From NCBI GenBank assembly GCA_020719775.1, contig DYPS01000023.1:1-33469 (forward strand): 33,469 nt of DNA, in the 5' to 3' direction. This stretch comes from Desulfosporosinus sp. GTDB lineage: Bacteria; Campylobacterota; Campylobacteria; Campylobacterales; Arcobacteraceae. Position numbers and translations under genes: made by a program. Under the pieces are notes generated by a model, which saw only the letters and a list, made by a program, of their open reading frames with translations, did no database searches and had not been told where the DNA came from. How positions within the stretch are numbered: position 1 is the stretch's first letter; the number at the start of each line of letters is the position of its first letter. Below, piece after piece: positions 24,201-33,445 of this stretch.

Positions 24201-25972
24201 TGAGCAAAGCTGTTTCTTTTTATGCAAACTAGGCTTATTATTGTTATGATTTTGTTTTGAGATCATTCAACCTTTAGTTCAAAAATGTATTTTTCGAGGA
24301 TAGGTTGTTATTTTAGCTTTGAAGCCTTGAAATGTCTTTCTAAAATGCAGTATTGGCTTTTTAAAAATCTGAGCATTTTGTTGATAATCTTTTTTTTTCT
24401 TTGGTAATTTATTAATAGCTGATTTCCATTACTTTATGACTATCTTTCAGCTCTTGATACTATAAAGTCATTTTGCTAAATTTGTCTTTTAATTTTTGGT
24501 ACTCTTGACTGCTCTAATTGATTTTTTTCTTCAACAAATTCTTTTAGATTTAAATGTTTTTAAGTTCTTCTAAATCTTTTTCCAATTATTTTTTCAGTCC
24601 CACTTATTTTTAAAGCTGCACTTTTTGAGTTTCAAAATTATGATGACAAATATCAAGTTCACTTTCCATTTAGTTTATTTTGATGCTTATATTTTTTTAT
24701 GAAATTATTAATGAGGTAGTTTTAGTAACCAATTACTCGTTTTATTCTCTTAATTTTGATATTTATTTTTATAGCTTTTCCCATTGTTATTTCCATTTTG
24801 ATTTTTATTATAGATATCCTTTTTATTTCTGTTTGCCTGTATTTTGATTTGCTTTTTCCATTAGCTCCATTTTTTAAAGTAATAAATTGTATTCGTGAAC
24901 TGATTTACTGTGGTCGATTTATAACTGCTGCATTTTTTAAATTAGTCTTTTCTCTCGATCTACAAAACTTTGTTCTTTGCTCTCCATTTTTCTTTCGAGG
25001 ACTGCATATTTCATATTAAGTGTTTCATACGTTTAGCTCATTCTTTTAATTTATATTACATTAGCTTTCATTTTTTTTTCATTTTCGTTATTTATTTTTT
25101 ATAGTTCTATTTGCTTGTTTTATAACTCCATAGATTTAATTCTTCTTTTTTATAGATTTTATTTCAATTACTTGTTTGCAGACTGTAATTATTTTTATTT
25201 ACGCTATGAAATTTTCCATTTTTATTTTATTTTTTACAATTACGTTTCAATCTCTTATTTATCCCTCTTTAATATATTCATCTTTCTTTCATTGTTTTAT
25301 TACAAATCTTTTAGTCGTATATCGATGCCTGGTATCACATTTTTTACTTTTGATGAAGCCAATCCTTTGATTTTTGAATCGTTCGATGATGATTTACTCG
25401 AAAATCTATTCATCTTTGGTGATTATTCTTCTTTTGTTTTCAGAAGCATTGGAGGAACCCTTAAGCCATTTGAAGGTTTTTCTGTTGATTTCATATTTCT
25501 AAGGGTAATAGGAATTGATTTTTTTGCTTATTCTTCAATATCTTTAATTTTTTTAATTTTTGCAAATCCTACATTGATTGTGGCAGATGCTGTTTTATCA
25601 GAGCATCTTTTCAATGGTAAAGTTTCAATTTTATTTTGTGCAGCATTGAAAGTGACAACGCCTGCAACTATTTTGCCGCTGGCAGTATTGATTGAGATGA
25701 TGAGATCGACCTAATTTAAATTGGATTTACCATGACTTCTGAGTAGCTATCGATATTGTTAGTGTAAGTAGATTAGATTTGAAAGGTAACGCTGTCTCCC
25801 ACTTCACATTCGTTATTGCTGAGGGGATATAATTTTGGTAAATCTTAGTAAAGATGAGCTGAATGAAGAAAGGGTTACTGTTCTTGAACTGAAAGGAGAG
25901 TTGACCTGGGAAGCGAATGGCCAGTTTAACTTTTTCGATCTAGACAACAACTTTTATCAAATGCAACTACAT
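21244..25972 (-). CDS. Giant coiled-coil protein with N-terminal C2-like domain (1562 aa)
   Basis: The protein starts MQLHLIKVVVQIEKVKLAIR. Residues 1-130 form a beta-rich C2-like domain of the EEIG1/EHBP1 N-terminal type: RFPGQLSFQFKN, ECEVGDSVTFQIQSTYTNN, EVMVDLIISINTASGKIVAG and VTFNAAQNKIETLPLKRCSD. Two 20-nt introns (25859-25878 GTAACCCTTTCTTCATTCAG; 25711-25730 GTAAATCCAATTTAAATTAG) join three frames into this domain. A Ser/Lys-rich linker follows. From ~residue 220 to the end nearly everything is coiled coil in one unbroken frame of ~4 kb, very rich in TAA-encoded Gln. The family's C2 domains bind membranes, and such proteins tether organelles or vesicles. No motor domain is present. 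The exact family is unresolved. Confidence 0.85.
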
Positions 25973-26365
25973 AATAAATATGAACGATCTCTAATCACAA
26001 AACAAGATCAAAAGGAAGGAAAATGATAAAATATGCAATAAATAGTGCATTATTTTAAAATTGGGAGTCATCTAATGTTCAAATAGAAAAATGCAAAATC
26101 ATCGATCTTAATAAAGTGAATATAATTTTATTTCAATATATTAGAATGGTTAGGACTATTTATAGGATCAATTTTTTAAATTTGCAATTTTTACGTGTAT
26201 TGAGGGATTATTGAAAAGAAATAATAAAAAAATGAGGCAAAAGTAAAAAAAATATATATTTTACTTCTTTTTAAAAAGAAAAAGATAGAGTGAGTATTAA
26301 TATTTAATCATTGAACCAATAAATTAATCTGATTTATATCAAACTATAACCCTAACAAAAATGAA
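25973..26365. promoter_or_regulatory. Divergent intergenic region, C2/coiled-coil gene / BBS2
   Basis: About 390 AT-rich bases lie between two divergent start codons. There is a short CTATAACCCTAACAAAA stretch just before the BBS2 start. A plus-strand open frame ending at 26026 is the shadow of the first exon of the minus-strand gene. I see no RNA gene. It presumably contains both promoters. Confidence 0.5.
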
Positions 26366-28420
26366 ATGAGTCAAATTTACTTAATATCTATAATGTTAGA
26401 AAACAGCTGGTCAAACAAACTCACTCAATAACCAAAATATTCAACCATTGTTAACCTACCCCATCCAGCCATCGTTTATCAAAGTCAATCAAACCAGCTC
26501 ATGGTCCACTCGCAATCATAATCATCTCCCCTTCCCATTCGTAAAGATATTCTCAGTATCGGTTCACTGCCAACTGGATAAATTTTGTTACTGACAAGAT
26601 ATCAACTCAGTTGTTTTGATTTGTTGAATAATAATGAACTGTTTAGTTTGGAGTTCTAAAATGCTATAAAGTTATATGTGGAAGAGAATATGATCTTGGT
26701 CGTATGTGGATGTGATTTGTTTTGTTATAATTTGCAAGGAGAGGAATTATATGTAAATCACTGTTCTGCACTGATCGAATGCCTGACAACTATCGATATT
26801 AAAGGCAATAAAGAGATAGTTTTAGGACTGAATGACTTAAATATGTTGAGATATAAAGGGGTCAATATTTCATTGGACTATGGTAAAATAGTGGGAATAC
26901 CTGTTTCAATTTGTTCATTATAGGCATTTATATTGCTTGGCACTCAAGAAGGGACCATTGCTCTTTATGAAGGAAAAAAATCAAAATGGAGGGCCAAATC
27001 AAATCATCCTGTTTTTAAAGTCATGGCTTTTAGGACAGAGAGTGATTATTTAGCAATCATAGGCAGAAAGGATGGATTTATAGAGATAAAAGATTGGAAA
27101 AATAAAGGAGAAACTGTTCATAAAGTTAAACTGAATTAATAGCTGATTGGTCTTCATATACACGATTTTAGATAAGAGGATAATTAGCAATTAATTTGTA
27201 TACTTAAATCTGGAAACGTAAAAGGCTTGAATATATATGAATAAACTCGTAAAAATTAAAAAAAACTTGTGGCTGATTAGGTGAAGCTATAACAGCAAGG
27301 TTATGATGCCCTTCAAAATTAAAAATTAACTCTTTAGTTTTAGATTAATCAATTGAAAGAAAGAATTACTGCGCATTCGAATTCATAACAAATGCAGTAA
27401 GATTAAAACATTCTTTCTGCTGATTTTAATTTTACGAATTTCCTCATCCACGAAAAAGATGGATTGGTGCTAAGGATTAAATGTTTTAATGGATATATTA
27501 GTGGCTTGATTTTTGAATAGCCCATTATGCCAGTTCAATTCGACAGAGCAGTTGAAATAGTTTATAACTTTAAGGCTGAAAATATGATTTTTGGATAAGT
27601 AAATTGTTCTGCTTTGGTGCATTCAAACTTCAACTCCAAAATATATTAGGCAAAACATTTTAAGATATTACTTCCTAAATTTTGGAAATTCGACTATTCA
27701 GCTGAAACTGTGTATAAAATTAGCAGTGGAATCAGAATTAATTTGGTTTAAAGAAATGCCAGATTTATCAAATGGATTAGTCAATGTTTCTTCATGAAAT
27801 GGCAGGAGGATTAAAAAGTCAAATTATAAAATGTAAATCCTCTCAAATTGAGATATAGCAATGCTTATGATAAGATTGGTTTGGAGTTCGTTTTCGCTTC
27901 GAAATAAGGAAAAGTTGAGATTTGGTGTGATTGTCTTAAAACTTTGGGGGATATCTTCCAAGATCTAATCGAATACGTGGGTTTAAAAGAACTAAACTCT
28001 TAACTATGGTTCCCCAACGAAAAATAAAAGTTAAAGGATACTCTGAAAGTAATTGAGAAGCTGAGTCAAGCAAAAGTTTCAATATCTTCCGAGATGGCCG
28101 AAGCAATAGACAACATTAAATTTCTATTAGTCAAAGGCTAAAGTTCTAGATGTGTAGGTTCGATGAACGATCTAAGAAAGACCTATACTGACATAATGGG
28201 TTATAACCGAAATTTACTGACATAAATCTAGAAAAAAAGTCAAAACACAAAGCAATTGTCCTAATCTCTAAAAATACTAGGCCAATTTATAAACCAAACA
28301 GCTAATGTCCGTTATGGAACAGCCAAATAGCAAATGGTGGTAGCATGTCGTTAAGCAATCAAGCGTAAATAATTTCCAAAGATATTAACGATTATGTAGC
28401 GAGGAATTAGTAGCACATGA
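26366..28420 (+). CDS. BBS2: BBS2, BBSome subunit
   Basis: A single exon encodes 684 residues (human BBS2 has 721). The N-terminal beta-propeller is short and divergent. Its end shows the family signature: LLGTQEGTIALYEGKKSKWR then AKSNHPVFKVMAF, matching human VGVYD...YWRIKSKNHAMSIHAF, and IIGRKDGFIEIKDW and QLICILKSGNVKGLNIYEQ. A coil of ~50 residues follows (LQQQGYDALQNQKLTLQFQI). The helical C-terminus is DLRKTYTDIMGYNRNLLTQI, ...KILGQFINQTANVRYGTAKQ and QMVVACRQAIKRKQFPKI. The BBSome moves membrane proteins through cilia. Start: ATG 26366 or in-frame ATG 26393; the first gives MSQIYLISIML. Some propeller strands normally present seem missing, so the N-terminus is shortened. Confidence 0.93.
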
Positions 28421-28440
28421 TATCATCTATAATTATAGTC

Positions 28441-29256
28441 ATGCAATTGCATATTGAATCTCAAAAACTAGACATCATTTTCATCAGTGATATTCATCTA
28501 AATTAAGACAATTTAGGGAAACTTATCCAACATGTGATAGCCAATCAACTTCACTTTGATTATTGCTTGGTGGGAGGAGATATAGCTGAATGTGATCATA
28601 TTAAAAATACTCATGATGAACAGGCTCAATACTAGGCTACTAAAAAGATGTTAACTACTTTGCAAAATCTATTTCAATGTAAGATACTTTTCATCCCTGG
28701 GAATCATGATCCTTTGGTTTTTTTGCAAAATGAACCAGATATCTCTCCAGATATCATCAATATACATAAAAAAGAGTTTGTACTTGAAGTGGGGCTCAGT
28801 ATTGTTGGACTTGGAGGGTCAATTCCTGCTTATTCAGATCCAGAAGGGAAAATTTTAATTTGGAATGGTTTTCCTTATAAATGTGAAGAATAGTATCAAA
28901 AAGATGTAGAAGCTGTTTTCAAAGAAGATTAAGTAAGAACTTCACGCATCTATTTTACTCATAATGGCCCGTCCCTTTCATAGACTACTGAAGTCCGCAC
29001 AAATGAGCAGACTATTTATTCAGGAAGTAAATCATTAAACAAGGTAATGTAAAATCAAAATTTGCTTATGCTCCTTCATGGACATGTTCATGCCGGTGGA
29101 AAGTACAATATGTAATTATGTTTTTTATTCAGATTCAATGGAAAGCCCATTATAAATCCTGGCGCATTTTCTCTAGGAGATTATGCGGTAATGCGTTTAT
29201 CGCGTATCCAAAAAATATGGAAATTAACTCGAATATCTTTCTAAAAATTATTCTGA
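28441..29256 (+). CDS. Calcineurin-like metallophosphoesterase
   Basis: The protein has 271 residues unspliced, or 264 if the 21-nt intron-like segment 29112-29132 (GTA...TTCAG) is removed. Splicing gives KYNIFNGKPIINPGAF. All metallophosphoesterase blocks are present: IIFISDIHLNQDN (DxH), LVGGDIAECDH (GD), LFIPGNHDPL (GNHD), RIYFTHNGPS (His) and MLLHGHVHAGG (GHxH). It therefore should bind two metals and hydrolyse a phosphomono- or diester; the substrate cannot be told. The start codon is only 20 nt after the BBS2 stop and its stop is 16 nt before the next ATG, so 5' UTR and promoter must be minimal or overlap the upstream gene. Confidence 0.92.
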
Positions 29257-29272
29257 TATCAATATCATCTAA

Positions 29273-30687
29273 ATGTTTGTCAAATACGCACGAACACTAT
29301 TAAAAACATCATTTGTAAACCAGTTTGCATTCACCACCACCTCCAATAAGCTGCAACGCATTCTACAAAAAATATAAGTGCAAACAGAATCAGGAAAAAA
29401 CACCATTCTGACAGAATCAGGATTGATAGCTGGACAACATATTGATGAAAGCAATCAGAAAGTTACTATTTCTTTGAATCTTAGTAAGGATTATAGAAGA
29501 ATTAAGTCTTTACTAAAAAATGAACTTGAGTTGGGAGGTTTCAAAGAAGTTGATATTGTTTTAGCTCCAAAAGCAAAATAATAAAAATTCAATAGAAAAG
29601 GAAATCTTTTAGGGATTAAAAAAATCATTGCAGTATCAAGCTGTAAAGGTGGAGTTGGCAAAAGTACAATTGCTATTAATGTGGCTGCTACCTTACTTAG
29701 TCAAGGCCATAAAGTCGGAATTTTTGACTCTGATATATATGGTCCTTCTTTGCCAACCCTAATCAACAGAGAAAGTGAAACATTAAAACCATATGAGAAA
29801 AATGAAAAGGAGATTGAACCAATAGACTACTAAGGTTTGAAGTGCATGAGTTTTGGTTTTGTGGGACAAAAGCCAGCTATAATGAGAGGACCAATTGTAT
29901 CTTCAATTGTTTCTCAGTTACTTTATCAAACCCACTGGGGGTAGCTTGACTATTTAGTAGTTGATATGCCTCCGGGAACTGGTGATATTCAACTGAGTCT
30001 TTGTCAAGAGATGAAATTTGATGGTGCAGTTATTATCACCACTCCTCAAAGATTAAGCTTCATAGATGTCATAAAGGGTATTGAGATGTTTCAGGATTTG
30101 AGAGTTCCCATCCTCGGTATCGTTTAAAACATGGCTTACTATGAATGCGGTAAATGCGGACATCAGGATTTAATTTTTGGTCGAGGATATTCCCAAATGA
30201 TGATGACTCAGTTCGGTATCTAAGTACATAATTATCTATTCAGAATACTGTTAAGATTCCACTTCTAAGCTAAATATCCAGATTATCAGACAACGGAACT
30301 CCCTTAGCTTTTGTTTTACCACCTGAACATTCTTTATCCAAAATATATGGATCTCTCTGTTCAAATATTAAGAAAGAGCTATAGAAAGAGCAATAGCGTG
30401 TATTTGTATTCTACAATACTGCCGAACGTAAAGTTGTTGTTGAGGAGAAGGGTGTTAAAAAATTGATTGACCCATATACACTTCGATTAAACTGTCGATG
30501 CGCATTATGTATTGATGAGCTAAGTGGAGCTTTACTCATTAAGAAAGAGGAGATCGATAGAGAAGTCTTTCCAAGTAAAATTGAGGAAAAAGGAAATTAC
30601 GCGGTAGCAGTTGTTTGGTCTGATGGACATAAAAGCAGTATATACCCCTACAAAAGACTTACTTCACCATAAGTACCTGCTGCTTGA
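29273..30687 (+). CDS. HCF101: HCF101/MRP-type iron-sulfur ATPase
   Basis: The protein has 464 residues. The N-terminus is [20 protein letters not shown], Arg/Lys-rich without acidic residues, a likely mitochondrial presequence. A divergent FSCA (DUF59) domain follows ([30 protein letters not shown]). Then comes the Mrp/NBP35 ATPase: deviant Walker [40 protein letters not shown], and CxxC ([14 protein letters not shown]) for the bridging cluster. The C-terminal DUF971 domain reads [20 protein letters not shown] and [18 protein letters not shown]. This order is that of HCF101, a [4Fe-4S] cluster carrier. A 20-nt intron (30224-30243, GTACATAATTATCTATTCAG) is needed. TAA near the end is read through to give SPQVPAA. 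Confidence 0.93.
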
Positions 30688-30918
30688 TTGTATGTAGATT
30701 CATTAATTATTTTAGTCAGCATTGACTTTCTTACATAGTCCCTCAATCATGAAAAATAGCAAAAATTCATAAAAATCCGTATTTCTATTCAAAATGCAAC
30801 CTTAACCTAGATTTGTCTTCCTCAGATCATACAAATATCATTAAAAATCATTCTGTTCTTAAATCGTGTTATGGCAATATTATAAACAGTAATAATCTAG
30901 CGGTCACATTTCCATAAA
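30688..30918. other. Intergenic or 5' region of CRC gene
   Basis: About 230 bases precede the CRC gene. An in-frame upstream ATG at 30871 would add 16 residues (MAILQTVIIQRSHFHK) to that protein, and another ATG at 30792 opens a separate frame (MQPQPRFVFLRSYKYHQ) ending before 30925. I cannot tell whether either is used; no clear 20-nt intron links the second to the CRC frame. Confidence 0.4.
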
Positions 30919-31599
30919 ATGAAAAGACATAACAAAGGAAACAGTTAATCAACTCCCATCAAGAAGGGACTACATGCTAGTCCAATGGACAAAGATTTAG
31001 CTATATATTAAAGTGATGATTCTCAATCTGAGCTTTTTGAGGAGATACTTGGAAAAACTCCTTCCTTTCACGGTGACTGTTCTCCATTTTCATTCTGCAA
31101 ATCTTAATCTAAAGAAGAATAGGACAGTTATTATAGCTTTACAGAGTCAGATAATGGCTCTTCAGAAAACCAAGATACCGTTAAAGATCTGAAGAAAGAC
31201 TAACCCCAAACAGCTTAAAGACTTCCGCTTGCCATAATTGATACCAATCGCAAGGGATGTAACTGCCGTCACTCAAAATGTGATAAAAATTATTGTGATT
31301 GTCTCAGATTTGGTTCTATCTGTGTTCCTGGGATATGCAGTTGCTAAGACTGCAAAAATACTTAAGAAAAAAAAATTCATTAAATAAATAAGCAAAAAGT
31401 ATTGATTCTCACCTAAGCTCCTAAGGGATGTAACTGTCGGAAGAATAAATGTTTAAAAAAATATTGTGAGTGTCACAATGGTGGGAGAAAATGTGGACAA
31501 TATTGTTAATGTGTTGATTGTCATAACAAGGATGAAAATGAAAATGATGACAGAGAAAGTCCATTTATGATGGGAAGCAAATTGGTTAAGTTGAATTGA
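30919..31599 (+). CDS. CRC-domain (tesmin/TSO1/LIN54) DNA-binding protein
   Basis: The protein has 226 residues. The N-terminal half is acidic and Ser-rich (DDSQSELFEEILGKTPSF). The C-terminal half has two Cys-rich CXC motifs separated by a ~30-residue linker. The first is KGCNCRHSKCDKNYCDCLRF followed by CxxxxCSCQDCKN. The second is KGCNCRKNKCLKKYCECHNG followed by CGQYCQCVDCHN. This is the CRC domain, which binds three zinc ions per motif and reads CHR-type TTYGAA elements in cell-cycle promoters (LIN54/DREAM). Gln residues inside the motifs (CSCQDC, YCQC) are TAA-encoded, so standard-code translation destroys the domain. Start at ATG 30919 is a choice; ATG 30871 is in frame. The gene converges with the tepsin-like gene. 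Confidence 0.92.
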
Positions 31600-31692
31600 A
31601 GAGATTTCATCTTCAGATAATTTATGCATTATTTATTTGTGTTTTTGATTATTGATATATAAATTCTCATTGAAGATGTAAGACAATAAGAA

Positions 31693-32857
31693 TCAATCAA
31701 ATAATAAGTTAATACTTTAGTCTTTCCCTTTTACAATTAAATTTGAAATTTGTTATTTTTTTGGCTATTCTGATTATTCTAGAAGGTTAACATTTGAAAT
31801 CACATGTTTTACGGGTTCAAACTATTCATTTAGAAGATTTATATTGGAAACTTTTTTATTGGAATTTGAAATTATAGGCTTTTGTTATTACATTGGTTTA
31901 TTTTTAGTCTGTCCTGGTCCAATAATAGGTCTTTTTGTTTAATTCTTTTTGTTTTTTGCTGCATTTTATTGAATAAAATTGCCAATGGCAGATTTATGTA
32001 ATTCTTCATTGTTGTATCCAGGGTCTAGAAATACTTGCTTTTGTTCATTTTTTTTCTAAATTTCCTCTGCACCTAGATAGCTTAGCACTATTTTTTGAAT
32101 TTTTTTATAATTTTCGACATTGTCTTATGGATCTGGAAATTATCTAATCTTATCAGCATGAATTTTGTAAAATGATAAATATTGTGAATCTTTCTTGATT
32201 AAATACTAAATGGTATAAAGAGCCTTAGCTTTAATTTGAAAAGCATAATTGGCTTCCAATTTGCTCAAAAGTAACGATCCAATAATACTAACACTCATAC
32301 CTTTACTTTCCTTCAGTAAATGAATAAGCATATTGTCGCTGGGTTTGATTCTGATACCTCCAGGTTGTACTATTTCTTCGATTATTTGTTTTTAACATTC
32401 TCTTGGTTAACGAATAAGTACATATCCTTTCGTTCATCTAATTAATCCCAAGTCAAATAACTTATCTATTTTGCTTCAACTGGTTCGTCTTTAATTGTTG
32501 TTAAGTTGGCAAATATTTATCCTTGAAGCAAATTCTGTTCAATTACCTTTGATGTGGATTTAATAGGCTCGACATTATTTTTTTTGACTTATTCATCATC
32601 ATCCCATCCTATATAATAGAAGTAATACCACCAAGCATCCGCTTCGATTTGACTGTTTCGTTTGTAGGCTTTGGTTTGTTTACAACATTCGCATTCTTTT
32701 TGCTTAAGAACATATTTAGCTATACGTATTATTAGATTTAATAATAATGGGTTGAATTGTCCACTTTTAGGTAAAACTTATGTTTTAAAAATAAATGTTT
32801 AAATTATGTTTGCACGTCAATTAAAAGAATTGAGTTACTTTAAATTTATTTATTCAT
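31693..32857 (-). CDS. Tepsin-like ENTH/VHS-domain protein
   Basis: The model has 373 residues, with the 5' end uncertain. A Cys-rich, aromatic N-terminal part (KECECCKQTKAYKRNSQIEA then DAWWYYFYYIGWDDDE) precedes a helical region. The helices are IIEEIVQPGGIRIKPSDNML, SVSIIGSLLLSKLEANYAFQ, IKAKALYTIQYLIKKDSQYL and DKIRQFPDPQDNVENYKKIQ. These fit the ENTH/VHS superhelix of tepsin, the AP-4 accessory protein. The tail has repeated short motifs with hydrophobic pairs: SNINLLNEQFEP, SNVNLLEQSEQ and SINLLFD. Such LL/F peptides often bind adaptor appendages. A 20-nt intron (32402-32421, GTACTTATTCGTTAACCAAG) is firm. The first exon (ATG 32857) depends on a 23-nt intron at 32703-32725. The open frame itself reaches 32816. 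Confidence 0.7.
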
Positions 32858-33392
32858 GAATTATTCCACTCTAGAGCCTTATAGCTATACTCGTCCACTC
32901 AGAAACTACAACGACATGCCTGAATGGGATGGTCAAAGAAGCTCTAAATTCGCAAAAACTATTCGTTTTAGTCCAGCTAAAGATTTAATCAAAACTAGTA
33001 CATTATCATTAATCATAGATTTTGATTTACCAGATCAAACGCCAAAACGAGGAAGAGTTCATTTTTATTAACCCAGCAGCATCGAAAAACCAGTACGTCC
33101 CTAACTTCACAAAGTACCACCAATAAATCATTGGCACCTTCGATAAAGTAAGATAAGGACAATGGACTTTAAGCCAATTGAACATCATCCAAGATGTTAG
33201 AAAAAACACAATAACTAATTAGTTCATAATCCTTAAAAAATGAGGCCTGAGAGTTTGAGAACTATTTATAAGACAGGGTGGGAAACAAATAGGGAATATA
33301 GTGTATAAAATAGAATGCAACAAAAAATAAGAATTGATCAAGCTTAGCTACGATAGACATACTTTAAAGGTATAAATATCTTTAAAAAATGA
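32856..33392 (+). CDS. Subtelomeric unknown basic protein (178 aa)
   Basis: A single exon starts MNYSTLEPYSYTRPLRNYND and ends at TGA 33390-33392, only 53 nt before the telomere. It is basic (Lys/Arg/Gln-rich), without membrane segments or coiled coil, e.g. MPEWDGQRSSKFAKTIRFSP, KRGRVHFYQPSSIEKPVRPQ, SLRTIYKTGWETNREYSVQN and RMQQKIRIDQAQLRQTYF. It contains repeated short Pro/Tyr motifs, as seen in microtubule-associated ciliary proteins, but I cannot assign a family. Several TAA/TAG codons are read as Gln. Its start codon overlaps the proposed start of the opposite-strand tepsin-like gene. Confidence 0.65.
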
Positions 33393-33445
33393 TTGCTTCT
33401 TAATAATTTTCAAAATAGTCAACACCATTAAATTAAAATTAATTA

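Noticed and set aside
25115-25714. A 199-residue plus-strand open frame rich in Phe, Ile and Tyr.
   Set aside because: It is the antisense of the continuous minus-strand coiled-coil gene, whose Lys/Gln-rich codons give Phe/Ile/Leu on the reverse strand. The minus frame joins a C2-like domain and stays open for over 4 kb.
25835-26026. A plus-strand frame of protein-like composition (KDELNEERVTVLELKGELTW).
   Set aside because: It has no ATG start in frame and a TGA just upstream. The minus strand here splices with two 20-nt introns into a C2-like domain joined to the coiled coil.
26340-26360. CTATAACCCTAAC, resembling an internal telomere-like CCCTAA motif.
   Set aside because: It is a single copy and does not match this organism's C4A2 repeat, so it is not evidence of a healed break.
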